This document shows positions 1 to 8,709 of a stretch of DNA of 64,000 bases, one piece after another. The DNA comes from Clostridia bacterium (GTDB taxonomy: Bacteria > Bacillota_A > Clostridia > Christensenellales > Aristaeellaceae), in the NCBI GenBank assembly GCA_017430945.1, contig JAFRMB010000033.1, positions 19,494 through 83,493 on the forward strand, written 5' to 3'. How positions within the stretch are numbered: the first letter of the stretch is position 1; each line of letters begins with the position of its first letter. The position numbers and the translations under genes were made by a program. The notes under the pieces are model-generated. The model was not told the DNA's origin. It saw only the letters and a list, made by a program, of their open reading frames with translations, and did no database searches.

Positions 1-48
1 CGCCTGTCCGGCGGCTACGCGGCGGCCTATGCCGACAGTCTGAAGTGA
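1..48 (+). CDS. C-terminal end of an unidentified protein (cut by window edge)
   Basis: The first 48 bases are open in frame 1 and end with TGA at 46-48, giving the tail RLSGGYAAAYADSLK. A hairpin downstream (80-107) is consistent with a gene ending here. Fifteen residues are too few to assign a family. Confidence 0.5.
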   Translation, partial: RLSGGYAAAYADSLK

Positions 49-79
49 AGAAGCGCTAAACACACATCCGGGCAAAAAC

Positions 80-107
80 AGAGGCTGTCTCAACAGAGGC
101 AGCCTCT
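80..107 (+). terminator. Hairpin after the edge gene
   Basis: AGAGGCTG at 80-87 pairs perfectly with CAGCCTCT at 100-107. The U-tract is poor (TTGA), so this is a weak intrinsic terminator or a 3-prime stabilising hairpin for the gene ending at 48. Confidence 0.4.
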
Positions 108-118
108 TGACAGTGGGA

Positions 119-151
119 ATGAAGGGGCAGATCCCGCAGGATCGCTGCGAT
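119..151 (+). pseudogene. SHOCT-like segment, duplicate of part of the 43.2-kb membrane gene
   Basis: These 33 bases match 43450-43482 with three differences. There the segment encodes the MKGQISQDRYD motif of a SHOCT-type region. Here the same frame reads MKGQIPQDRCD and no flanking gene is preserved. It is best read as a relic of a paralogue; by itself it has no evidence of function. Confidence 0.45.
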
Positions 152-221
152 ATGGCGCTGTTCATAGGGCGCATGACTCACAAAGACAGTGCCAGGGGTC
201 CCGGTCCCGTTGAGATGACTC

Positions 222-265
222 GAAAGGGGCTGTCGCACTTAACGAAAAGTGCAACAGCCCCTTTC
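222..265 (-). terminator. Long hairpin downstream of the first flavoprotein
   Basis: GAAAGGGGCTGT (222-233) and GCACTT (235-240) pair with AAGTGC (247-252) and ACAGCCCCTTTC (254-265) around a 6-base loop, with one C/A mismatch. It lies 66 bases past the stop of the minus-strand flavoprotein and could stop transcription from either side. Confidence 0.55.
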
Positions 266-331
266 TTCACGATTCTACCGATCCCCATCCGGCAAAAGTC
301 TTACACGCCGGAGAGATGGGGGGTCCGACGA

Positions 332-2197
332 TCAGCCGTAGATGCTCTTGACCTCGATCCCCTGTTCCCTGGCCACGTTTTCGGCGGCAGTGGAACCGGA
401 AAGGAAGGAGAACGTGGAGCAGCAGCCGGAATCCATGAAGTTGTAGGTTTCGGCGTAGAAGCCGCCGGCGTCGGTACCGATGCAGTACAGATGCGGGATG
501 ACCTCGCCTTCCTTGTTAACGACCTGGAATTCCTCGTTGACCTTGACGCCGCCGGTGGTGGTCAACATGCCACCGACCATCTTAATGGCGTAGTAGGGGC
601 CTTCAGCGTCCATCGGGATCAGTCGGGAGGGATCCTTATTGAAATCGGGATCCTCGCCGGCCTCGCAGTAGCCGTTGTAGGTCTCGATGGTGTTGAGCAT
701 CGTCTCGGTGTCCACACCGATCTGCTTGGACAGTTCTTCCCAGGTGTCAGCGCGGTTGATCATGCCCTTCTCCACGCAATTGTCCAGGATGGCGCGGAGA
801 TTGGTCACGGGAGCCTTGGTAGAAGGTGTGAAGCAGGTCCCAGCCAGGGTCTCGTTATTCTCCATAAAATCGATCTTGGAGGTGTCCAGCAGGCACCAGT
901 ATTCACCGTTGGGCTGTGCACAGGCCAGCAGGAAGCCGGACGCCTCGGAGCTGAAGCGCACGCCATCATCGTTGATCCACAGATAAGGGTTGTAGGCAGC
1001 GCGATGGACGGGAGAGTCGATGGCGAAGCCGGGCACGGTGGTCAGGCAGTAGGCCACGTGCTCCTGCCCGAACATATCCGCGCCGACTTCCCAGCACATG
1101 TTGACGCCGTCGCCCATACGCCCGCCGGTGCCGCCGGCCTTCAGGTTGCCGCCGGAGACGGAAGCGGCGGATTCGCCCTGGCCGACATATTCCGCCAGCA
1201 TCTCCTGGTTGTCCACGAAACCGCCGGTGGCGATGATGACCGCGCCGGCGTTCACCTTCAGGGGCTTGCCATCGGTGGTGGTAGCCTCGATGCCCACAGC
1301 CTCGCCGGCTTCATTCATGATGATGTGATCCGCGTGGACGTTGGTCATGGTGTTGACGCCCAGCTTGTTGCAGATGTTCTGCATGCGCAGCGCCTCGCCG
1401 GGGCCTTCGCCGGGGGTCATGGTCCAGGAAGAGGTGCCGGAACCGCGGAAGGACGGATATGCCGCAATGGGTGCGTTGCCCTCCAGCGCCACGAACCAGT
1501 TCACCACATTGCCCACGTTGTCCATGAAATAGCGGACGATCTTGGGGTTCGCTTCATTGTGGTTGTAGTTCATGTGATACTCATAGCCTTCGTCGGCGGT
1601 CTGGTTGTCGGTGATATTGAACAGCACCTCGACGATGGAATCGTTGGTATAGTGGCATTCGGTCCCGAACAGCGCGCCGCCGGTGTAGCTCTTCTGCTCC
1701 AGCAGGATAACGTTCAGCCCGACCTGCGCCGCGCGAATGGCGCTCGCCAGACCGGAGCCGCCCGCACCGACGATGACGACATCCGCGGTGTATTCGGCGT
1801 CGTAGTCGGTGGTGATCACGGACTTGCAATCCGTCATGAAGTCCTCGGGATCGCCGCCCGCCTGGACGATGGCGCCCCTGACGGCTTCAATGATGCCGTT
1901 GGAAGACAGCGTCGCCATGGATACGGTATCCACATTCAGGCTGTTGTTCTCGACGATGCGATCCGGCATCAGACGCAGCGCGCCTGTAGCGATGTCCTTG
2001 GTCTCCTTGTTGTCCCCGATCTCGACCGCGGCGATCTTGCCGTCCTTGAAGGTCGTGGTCACATAGATGAAATCGTTGCGTCCTGAGCCGAAGTCGGTGT
2101 AACTGCCATCCGCCGGAGCCGCTGCATAGGCCGTCCCGGCCGCAATCAACATGACCATAGCCATGAGGATCGCAAGAGTTCTGCGTGTGGTGCTCAT
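332..2197 (-). CDS. Secreted FMN/FAD flavoprotein, fumarate reductase-like family, divergent active site
   Basis: The protein has 621 residues from the ATG at 2197, which has a GGAGGG ribosome site; the frame stays open further upstream but that part is not protein-like. A Sec signal peptide (about 1-26) is followed by an FMN-binding domain (about 30-115) and a FAD-binding fumarate reductase/succinate dehydrogenase-type domain starting with VIVGAGGSG at 141-149. In this family FMN is attached to Thr/Ser by ApbE within a D-x-x-S/T-G-A-T/S motif. Here the site reads DTVSMAT (90-96), with Met in place of Gly. The HHTMGG and GNRLGGNA segments that hold substrate carboxylates in the two other flavoproteins of this window are replaced (TTTGG; YNFMDSGC), and the usual Arg after RFxNE is missing. 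I infer a reductase or dehydrogenase acting outside the membrane on a substrate other than fumarate or urocanate. It is divergent from a LysR gene. Confidence 0.85.
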   Translation of the reverse strand: MSTTRRTLAILMAMVMLIAAGTAYAAAPADGSYTDFGSGRNDFIYVTTTFKDGKIAAVEIGDNKETKDIATGALRLMPDRIVENNSLNVDTVSMATLSSNGIIEAVRGAIVQAGGDPEDFMTDCKSVITTDYDAEYTADVVIVGAGGSGLASAIRAAQVGLNVILLEQKSYTGGALFGTECHYTNDSIVEVLFNITDNQTADEGYEYHMNYNHNEANPKIVRYFMDNVGNVVNWFVALEGNAPIAAYPSFRGSGTSSWTMTPGEGPGEALRMQNICNKLGVNTMTNVHADHIIMNEAGEAVGIEATTTDGKPLKVNAGAVIIATGGFVDNQEMLAEYVGQGESAASVSGGNLKAGGTGGRMGDGVNMCWEVGADMFGQEHVAYCLTTVPGFAIDSPVHRAAYNPYLWINDDGVRFSSEASGFLLACAQPNGEYWCLLDTSKIDFMENNETLAGTCFTPSTKAPVTNLRAILDNCVEKGMINRADTWEELSKQIGVDTETMLNTIETYNGYCEAGEDPDFNKDPSRLIPMDAEGPYYAIKMVGGMLTTTGGVKVNEEFQVVNKEGEVIPHLYCIGTDAGGFYAETYNFMDSGCCSTFSFLSGSTAAENVAREQGIEVKSIYG

Positions 2198-2315
2198 TTT
2201 GTATACCCTCCTTCTTTCTTTTGCGTCACATGCTCCGCGCGATCTGTCACGGCGTCTCTGTATGCCGGGCGGACCGGTACAGATCGGCATACGGGGCATG
2301 GCCGCTTCCATCAGT

Positions 2316-2384
2316 ATTATACAATAATCGGCATTGACAGTGAAACGCTTTTATCTTATCATATCTATAAGGAACGCCTTATAG
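2316..2384 (-). promoter_or_regulatory. Promoter of the flavoprotein with LysR-type binding site
   Basis: On the minus strand a TATAAT (2316-2321) is preceded at 17 bases by a weak TTCACT. A perfect inverted repeat, CTATAAGG-AACG-CCTTATAG, covers 2365-2384. With a start near 2309, its centre is at about -65, the usual place for the recognition site of a LysR activator. The layout (weak -35, site at -65, divergent regulator) is the classical one for this family. Binding by the adjacent LysR protein is inferred. Confidence 0.65.
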
Positions 2385-2509
2385 AACCGCTGGCGATCGC
2401 GCCGGTCGATCAGCAGGGAAGTTCGAACGTTTGCCTTCAATGCCGATCGATCCGAGCAGGGTTTGCAGCCATCGACAAATGCGCTTTCTGTCAATATGGA
2501 GGTACGCCT

Positions 2510-3382
2510 ATGTACGATCACCAACTGGATACCTTTTTACGGGTCGCACATACCGGCAGCTTCTCCGCAGCGGCCAGGGAGATATACATTTCTGCTTCGG
2601 CGGTCTCTCAACAGATGGCCCTGCTGGAGGACAAACTGGGGGTAAAACTGTTTCATCGGTCCAAACAGGGCATACGCCTGACAGATGCCGGCGAGATCCT
2701 GGCAAAAAAAGCGCCGGAGTTGATCCGGCAGAGCGAAGCGATCAAAAGAGCCGTGAAAGCAAACCGCCCTCTGCGACTTGGATGGCATACAGGTCTGGAG
2801 GACGAGCGGTTCATGCGCGCGTGTATGTCGATGAGGGAAGACGGTATCACCCTGACGCCCATCCGCGGAGGCGAGGTTTTCGGGGCTTTGAAGGATCATG
2901 AAATAGATCTGTGCGCCTATATGGAAAGCCCGATGTACGCAGAAATGGGATATGAATTCATCCCCACCGACACGGCGCGTCAGGTCGTGGTCGTGCCATC
3001 CGGGCACCCGCTGGAAAACCGTGCACAGATCTCGCTTAAGGATCTGGAGGGTCATCCGTTGTATCTTCTGAATAAGGGGATCCTTACAGATCATGATTCA
3101 CTTACCAAACAGATCCACTCGGAGAAGATCGGCGTGGAGTTGCGTCCGCTTCAGGACTACAGCGCGGAGACGCGAAACAGGATCTTTGATTCTGAAGCTG
3201 CATTTCTTGGCATCGATCGGTTTTCCTGGCAATACTATCCTCTGCGCGTGATCCCGCTGTCCGATGGCATGCCGATTCGCACAGGGGTCGTCGTGCTCAA
3301 ACAAGCGGATCCCCGCCTGACCGCGTTCAGACACTTACTGGCGCTCGAGGACGAAGCCCCTGGCGCCAAGTCTTCCAAATGA
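2510..3382 (+). CDS. LysR-family transcriptional regulator
   Basis: The protein has 290 residues and starts at an ATG with GGAGG seven bases upstream. Residues 1-60 form the winged helix-turn-helix (FLRVAHTGSFSAAAREIYIS, then SAVSQQMALLEDKLGVKLF), followed by the effector-binding domain to the end; length is normal for the family. It is divergent from the flavoprotein at 332-2197, with 312 bases between them that contain a symmetric site at -65 of the flavoprotein. I infer that it activates that gene in response to its substrate. The ligand cannot be read from the sequence. Confidence 0.92.
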   Translation: MYDHQLDTFLRVAHTGSFSAAAREIYISASAVSQQMALLEDKLGVKLFHRSKQGIRLTDAGEILAKKAPELIRQSEAIKRAVKANRPLRLGWHTGLEDERFMRACMSMREDGITLTPIRGGEVFGALKDHEIDLCAYMESPMYAEMGYEFIPTDTARQVVVVPSGHPLENRAQISLKDLEGHPLYLLNKGILTDHDSLTKQIHSEKIGVELRPLQDYSAETRNRIFDSEAAFLGIDRFSWQYYPLRVIPLSDGMPIRTGVVVLKQADPRLTAFRHLLALEDEAPGAKSSK

Positions 3383-3913
3383 TCTTTCGATGCCGCACGG
3401 TGGCTGCATTGGATCTGACCGCTTTTGACATATCCGATGCTGTTTGGATGCAGAGAAAGGCGGTCCACAAGGGCGCCCTGGATCGGTCTGACAGGCGATG
3501 AGGCAAGCGCCGGAGTCGATGGATCGAAACTATAAGGGCCATCGACAAGAAACAAGCCGCCTCCATCGCAGTTTGGGATGAACAGGCTTGTGCGCTGCTT
3601 GTTATGCAGGTTGCGGTCCATCCGGATGGCAGCGTCGAATCCCTTTTCAGGGTTGAGCATATTATCACGGTCAGGGTGGATCGAAACAGCTCAAAGGTCA
3701 TTGGATACTGCCATATGATTTGAACGAGCCGCTCCCATTGCTGAGAGCGGCCCTTCTTCATCGCCGTCACTGCTCCCGGGTGAGTATGCAGCGGTTTCAG
3801 GGCTCTGGAAGAAGGCCCCGGTCGTTCCGCCGGGTGGGGCAAAGACGCACAAGGCGCCGCAGCCGTCGAAGGCGGTGGGGTCGATAGATCGCTCTCCTTC
3901 GGCACTGTTGTTT
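3383..3913. other. Intergenic region without a recognised gene
   Basis: No frame here has a ribosome site plus a recognisable domain. A 7-bp hairpin (GCCGCTC 3728-3734 with GAGCGGC 3745-3751, then CCTTCTT) may end a transcript. Several fragmentary frames on the minus strand look like decayed coding sequence, but I could not place them in a family. Confidence 0.4.
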
Positions 3914-3942
3914 TTGATTGATATACGGCACAGTGTTATGAT
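3914..3942 (+). promoter_or_regulatory. Probable promoter of the large surface protein
   Basis: TTGATT (3914-3919) and TATGAT (3937-3942) are 17 bases apart, about 90 bases before the start codon at 4031. There is no other promoter-like pair nearer the gene. Confidence 0.45.
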
Positions 3943-4030
3943 ATAATGAAAACAGTAAAAAGAACCGGGGAAATCTCAGGCGAGAAACGATAAAAGTGGA
4001 CATACAAAGTGAGCGGGAGGAGGAATGACG

Positions 4031-7000
4031 ATGAAGCTGAAGAAGTGGATCGCGCTGCTGACGGCGTTGATGCTGCTGGCAGGCGTGCTGCCGGTAGCGG
4101 CGCATGCCGACGACGACTGTAAGCGCAGCCCGACCGGCCGGCATGAGTGGCAGGGATGGATGACTGTTAAGGGACCCACCTGCACGAGCAAGGGAACGCG
4201 CATGCGCAAGTGCCGATATTGCCAGAACGAACAGACGGAATCCATCCCCGCCAAGGGGCACAGCTGGAGCAAGTGGAAGACGACGAAGGAGGCTACCTGC
4301 ACCAAGGAGGGCGAACAGACCCGCAAGTGCAAGGTGTGTGACAAAAAGGATACGCGAAAAATCGACAAAAAGCCCCACAGCTGGGGGGATTGGGAGATCG
4401 TTGTCGAACCGACAGACCACTCCGCAGGCACGCGCACGCACACGTGCAAGGTCTGCGGCACGGAGAAGTCAGAAGACTTCGATCCCGAGGGTACGCTGCG
4501 CCGCGGGAACAAGGGCGACGCGGTGAAGCGGCTGCAGGAGGGGTTGATCTGTTACGGGGTTATGACCGGAAAGGTGGACGGCAGCTTCGGCTCCGGCACG
4601 GAGAAGGCGGTCATGGCGGCCCAGGAGGGCGAAGGCCTGACGGCGGACGGCGTAGCCTGGCCTCAGACCCAGGCGCGGCTGGGGCACCGGTTCGGCGAAT
4701 GGCAGGTCTTATCCGAGGAGACCGACTTTTCCGTGGGCCTGCGCCGGCGTGTGTGCGGCCGCTGCGGCTATGCCGAAGAGGAGGAGACCTGGCCTGAGCC
4801 GACCTACAGGCGCGGAGACAGGGGCGACGGCGTGCGTGATCTGCAGGAGAAGCTGAATGCGGCCGGCTACGATTGCGGCAGGGCAGACGGCAGCTTCGGT
4901 GGGAAGACCGAGACGGCGATAAAGGCCATCGAGCAAGCGCACGGGGTGGAGGCGGACGGCATCGCCTGGCCGGGCGTACAGAAGTGGCTGGAGCCGGGCA
5001 CGCCTGACGTTGCGACCTACAGCGACGGCGACATCGCCACCGATTTCCTGGACCGATTCCGCGACGCGCCGGTTGCCATGCGGAACAAAGACGACCCCCT
5101 GCGCATCACCAAGCAGCCGGTAGACGGCATCATCCCCTGGGCGGAGTACATCGTGCATGAGGGGGCGCGCGGTAGGACAAAGCGACGCGATCCGAACGCC
5201 GAGAAACTGCTCCTGTCTGTGGCGGTATCCGGCGGCGAGGAACCCTATACCTACCAGTGGTATCGGGCGGTCATGTTCCGAGTGAGCGACGGCGAGCCCA
5301 AGGGCCGCACCATCGGCGGAGACGCCCCGGAGCTGTCGGTCTCCAATGATGGCAGCTATTACTGCGAGATCACGGACAACGCGGGCGACAAGGTGCGCAG
5401 CGATATCGTCAAGGCCCGATTCGCACTGCACATCGTCCGGCAGCCGCAGCATGCGAGCCTGTACGGCGGTGATTCCGCGGCCATTACTTGCCTTGTCGAG
5501 GGTGGAAACCCAGCCGTCGATGGGGAATACACCTACGAGTGGTTTACGTCGGTCGGCGATCCCGTCCCGGACGGCTGGGCCGACGGGCCGACGCTCAATG
5601 TCCCCGAAGAGGGTGAATTCTACTGTGTCGCGAGCGATGGCGAAACATCGGTGCAGTCCGACACGGCGCTGGTGTACAGCTGGAAACCGATGTCGCTGAT
5701 CTCCAATGGAGACCGTCTGACGACCGTATTGGGCGAGGATGGCTATCAGAAGACGTATTTGGCTGACGGCGGGCTCCCCCCGTACACCTTCGTCTGGGAA
5801 AAGGACGGCGTTGAGCTCGATTCGCTGACCACGGATACGGATCACCCCTATTACACAGCCACGTTTACGGTCATGGATTACGGCCTGTACACATGTACCC
5901 TGACGGATGCCATGGTGGGCAGCGATTCAAAGGACTTCCACGTCGAATACGATCAGCTGTCGATCAGGCACCAGCCGGAGGGCGGTGTGCTGCCTGCGGA
6001 CGGCGACCCGTTTTTCCTGGCCATCACCATGGACGAGGGCGAGGCGCCGTTCACGTATACCCTCTTCAGAAACGGAGAACCCTGGTGTGAGGAGAGCCTA
6101 TCGCAAGACTTTGTCTCCGTGGGAGTCGATCAGTCAGGCGTCTACCACTACCACATCGAAGACGCGAACGGCCGCTGGGCGGACTCCGATCATGTGGCGG
6201 TGAACGACTATAAGGTCTCCATCAAGCAATACACGCAGGAAGCTGAGATCAGGAACCGGCGGAAGGGAGGCCCCAATGTGCCCGCCGACCTGACCGTCGA
6301 GGTGGAGGGCGGGCTTGCACCCTATGTGTATGTCTGGGAGTCGTCGGCGGATGGTGCGATCTATAAACCGGAGAAGACGCTCAAGACTTCTGACACCACG
6401 TGCACGATCCCCGCATCGACGCCCGGCACCTATCGCTGTGCGGTGACAGACGCCAACGAACAGACCGCCATCGCTACCGGCATGATGGTGCGATACGCAG
6501 GCGAGGCGCCATTGATCGTCGAGCAGCCGGATGATGTCCGGCTGGACTACATGCAGGGGCAGACCGCTTACGAGGTCGCTCTGAGCTGCCGGGCCATTAC
6601 CGGCGACGGGGAAGACCAGTATCTCGAGTATGCGTGGGAATCCATGGAACCGGGCGCGATGTTCGCACCCTGCGGGAAGGGATGCAAGCTGGAGGTGGAC
6701 GACCTGACCGGCGCGCGCTTCTTCCGCTGCACCGTCACGGACACCCGCACCGGAAGATCGGAGGTCAGCAGGATGGCGCGGGTCGAAATCGAGCTGTTGT
6801 GCATCACCCCCGAGACCTATGAGTCGCTGAGCTATCATAAGGGCAGGCTGGACTATGAGATCTGGGGAGGAACACCACCCTATACCGTCGAGGTCATGCA
6901 GCACCGGATGACAGTGGCAAAAGAGGGCAAAGTCGATTTCATCGACGCGCGGGAGCGGGTGTTCACCGTGGATGCGCCCTCCGGGGACCTGTCGATCGAC

Positions 7001-7153
7001 CTGCCAGACACCTATTATGATTTTATCTGGTACGATGAAGAGGGCATGCCCACGATCCAGAAGACGCAGGCGGAATACTATCTCATCGTAACAGACGCGA
7101 TCGATCAGGATGTGACCACACCGCCGATGCACGGGGCATACAAGCAGAATTGA
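4031..7153 (+). CDS. Large secreted protein: Cys-rich repeats, two peptidoglycan-binding domains, Ig-like repeats
   Basis: The second ATG (4031) is preferred over 4025, because the GGAGGAGG site touches the first. The product has about 1040 residues. After a signal peptide (to about residue 25) come at least three repeats of an H-x-W...C-x-x-C type (GHSWSKWK, RKCKVCD), a small probably metal-binding or disulfide module. Next are two PG_binding_1 domains (RRGNKGDAVKRLQEGL and RRGDRGDGVRDLQEKL, each followed by DGSFG and TADG/EADGIAW), then roughly six or seven Ig-like units with the pattern PYTYQW...GSYYCEITD to the C-terminus. There is no sortase motif or membrane anchor. I infer cell-wall attachment through the peptidoglycan-binding domains with an Ig-like outer part that may bind ligands or other surface proteins. 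The next gene follows after 51 bases and is probably co-transcribed. Confidence 0.85.
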   Translation: MKLKKWIALLTALMLLAGVLPVAAHADDDCKRSPTGRHEWQGWMTVKGPTCTSKGTRMRKCRYCQNEQTESIPAKGHSWSKWKTTKEATCTKEGEQTRKCKVCDKKDTRKIDKKPHSWGDWEIVVEPTDHSAGTRTHTCKVCGTEKSEDFDPEGTLRRGNKGDAVKRLQEGLICYGVMTGKVDGSFGSGTEKAVMAAQEGEGLTADGVAWPQTQARLGHRFGEWQVLSEETDFSVGLRRRVCGRCGYAEEEETWPEPTYRRGDRGDGVRDLQEKLNAAGYDCGRADGSFGGKTETAIKAIEQAHGVEADGIAWPGVQKWLEPGTPDVATYSDGDIATDFLDRFRDAPVAMRNKDDPLRITKQPVDGIIPWAEYIVHEGARGRTKRRDPNAEKLLLSVAVSGGEEPYTYQWYRAVMFRVSDGEPKGRTIGGDAPELSVSNDGSYYCEITDNAGDKVRSDIVKARFALHIVRQPQHASLYGGDSAAITCLVEGGNPAVDGEYTYEWFTSVGDPVPDGWADGPTLNVPEEGEFYCVASDGETSVQSDTALVYSWKPMSLISNGDRLTTVLGEDGYQKTYLADGGLPPYTFVWEKDGVELDSLTTDTDHPYYTATFTVMDYGLYTCTLTDAMVGSDSKDFHVEYDQLSIRHQPEGGVLPADGDPFFLAITMDEGEAPFTYTLFRNGEPWCEESLSQDFVSVGVDQSGVYHYHIEDANGRWADSDHVAVNDYKVSIKQYTQEAEIRNRRKGGPNVPADLTVEVEGGLAPYVYVWESSADGAIYKPEKTLKTSDTTCTIPASTPGTYRCAVTDANEQTAIATGMMVRYAGEAPLIVEQPDDVRLDYMQGQTAYEVALSCRAITGDGEDQYLEYAWESMEPGAMFAPCGKGCKLEVDDLTGARFFRCTVTDTRTGRSEVSRMARVEIELLCITPETYESLSYHKGRLDYEIWGGTPPYTVEVMQHRMTVAKEGKVDFIDARERVFTVDAPSGDLSIDLPDTYYDFIWYDEEGMPTIQKTQAEYYLIVTDAIDQDVTTPPMHGAYKQN

Positions 7154-7204
7154 CGGTCAGCCGTCATGCTTGTCTCACCGATCGTTCCGTAAAGGAGAAT
7201 CGCC

Positions 7205-7867
7205 ATGAAAAAGCTGATCGCCATATTCCTGGTTTTCATCCTGCTCCTCATCCCAGCTGCGCTGGCTGACGACGTGCCCGGACCGCCCGTCGCGGGGGAT
7301 TGGTACGCCGAACTTGACGACATCCCGCTGCACCTTTCGCTGAATGCGGACGGCACCTATTCGCTCGTTTTTCCGGACGAGCCCGGTGGATCCCTGGAAG
7401 GGACCTGGGCGACGGACGACATCTTCGTGCGTCTGGAAGACGGAAGCATTCTGACCCTCGTGTCTGAGGACCTGCTCATATGGCAGGGGAAGGGCCTTCG
7501 CTTCACCCGTGAAGCGCCACGGGCCTACGTTCCAGCCGATCTCCTCCCGGACGCCGCCCTCGGGATCTACGCCGGCTACTGGAAGTGCGCCTTCGTCGAT
7601 CGCGGCGACGCCACTGTTCCCGCCAAAGCCGTGGACGACCATACCGACCTCTACATCGAAGACACCCTCGTCGCCCTGGGAGGTCCACGCTTCGGCGACA
7701 TCTTCCGGGACTTCGGTTTTGCGGATGGCGTGCTCTTCGCCGATGTGAACGGCCAGGCCGTCACCCTCGATCTTCAACAGGACGCTTACCTGCGCCTCAC
7801 AGTGGGCGAGGAGACCCTCTATCTCGCCCGCGTGATCACCGAGGCCCCTGACGGCGAAGTTGAGTGA
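7205..7867 (+). CDS. Secreted protein of unknown function
   Basis: The 220-residue product has a clear signal peptide (MKKLIAIFLVFILLLIPAALA) and a good AAGGAGAA ribosome site. The rest is rich in beta-strand patterns, with repeated W/Y-bearing segments (GDWYAELDDIPLHLSLNADG, then GTWATDDIFVRLEDGS) that resemble a small beta-barrel or lipocalin-like fold; this is only a resemblance. It lies 51 bases after the large surface protein and before a hairpin terminator, so the two probably form one transcript. No family was recognised. Confidence 0.75.
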   Translation: MKKLIAIFLVFILLLIPAALADDVPGPPVAGDWYAELDDIPLHLSLNADGTYSLVFPDEPGGSLEGTWATDDIFVRLEDGSILTLVSEDLLIWQGKGLRFTREAPRAYVPADLLPDAALGIYAGYWKCAFVDRGDATVPAKAVDDHTDLYIEDTLVALGGPRFGDIFRDFGFADGVLFADVNGQAVTLDLQQDAYLRLTVGEETLYLARVITEAPDGEVE

Positions 7868-7880
7868 CAACCATCCTCTC

Positions 7881-7909
7881 GCGGCTGCCCCTGTTTCAGG
7901 GGCGGCCGC
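7881..7909 (+). terminator. Intrinsic terminator-like hairpin
   Basis: GCGGCTGCCCCTG (7881-7893) pairs with CAGGGGCGGCCGC (7897-7909), with one G-T pair and a 3-base loop. The U-tract is short (TTT). It closes the two-gene unit of secreted proteins. Confidence 0.6.
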
Positions 7910-7982
7910 TTTGCGCCAGACGGGCAGGCTTGACGTTCTCATCGTGGATCCCCAGGGCATCCGCAAACTTTGGAAAGGGACC

Positions 7983-8035
7983 TCTGCTACGACCGGCACA
8001 GGATCAGTTAGGATTTGTGCTGGCCAAGATCGGGT
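7983..8035 (+). repeat. Dispersed repeat family D, partial copy
   Basis: The stretch around TACGACCGGCACAGGATCAG resembles 10031-10080 and 61000-61045. The match is diverged and limited to about 50 bases. The other two copies share a longer block. Confidence 0.35.
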
Positions 8036-8215
8036 GGCCCGGTCTTGACACGGAACGGGCCGGAGATCCATGTTGGGGTATCGGGTAAACTGATGGGATC
8101 CCCGACCAAAGGACACCCATATATTGCGGCATCTCCATGTGCATCCGGCAGGGGTATTGCAAACGAAACTGTTTGAAGTACGCATCCAAATATGGTATAC
8201 TTGATGATGTGATCG

Positions 8216-8529
8216 CTTGAGGGTCTTAGAAGAGAGTACCTTTGTGCTTTTCTTGATCACGGTGGGATCGAGATCAGCAATGACCAGGTGGAGAACGCTG
8301 TCTGCCCTATCGTGGTCGGAGGCGAGGATCGGCTGTCCTGCGACAACCGGAGCCGACGCCAGCGTGATCGCCTTCACCACCCTGGAGACCGCCAGGATCA
8401 ATGGTCTGAACCAAGAAACATATCCGTATCGTCTGCCGGATGTTCTGATCGAACGTTTCGCTGATGATCCCCTGGCAAAGGTGGATGACCTGATGCCATG
8501 GTGTGAGGAAATGCGAAACAGATCTCAGG
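8216..8529 (+). pseudogene. IS66-family transposase (TnpC) C-terminal relic
   Basis: Two reading frames together give the typical end of the IS66 transposase: FLDHGGIEISNDQVENAVCP and IVVGG in one frame, then ADASVIAFTTLETARINGLN and DDLMPW in another. The frame changes near 8340. Upstream catalytic residues, the accessory genes and the terminal inverted repeats are absent, so the element is dead. The flanks (7910-8215 and 8530-8709) hold no recognisable gene. Confidence 0.75.
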
Positions 8530-8709
8530 CTTGGCGCGGAGTCATTGATCGATCACGAGGCATCTGGATTAACTCCGACAGAAACTCTCTGCACGACGTA
8601 TGAACGTCCACGCTGTTATACCCAGCGACTCGCAGACCGATCCGTTTCACGTCGGGATCATATGCCTTTACTATCATGGGTCCTATCAACTTCAATGGGG
8701 GAATGACGG

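Noticed and set aside
107..2086. Long open frame on the plus strand opposite the first flavoprotein
   Set aside because: It has no ribosome site and no domain, and is the mirror of a strongly supported gene with signal peptide and flavin motifs.
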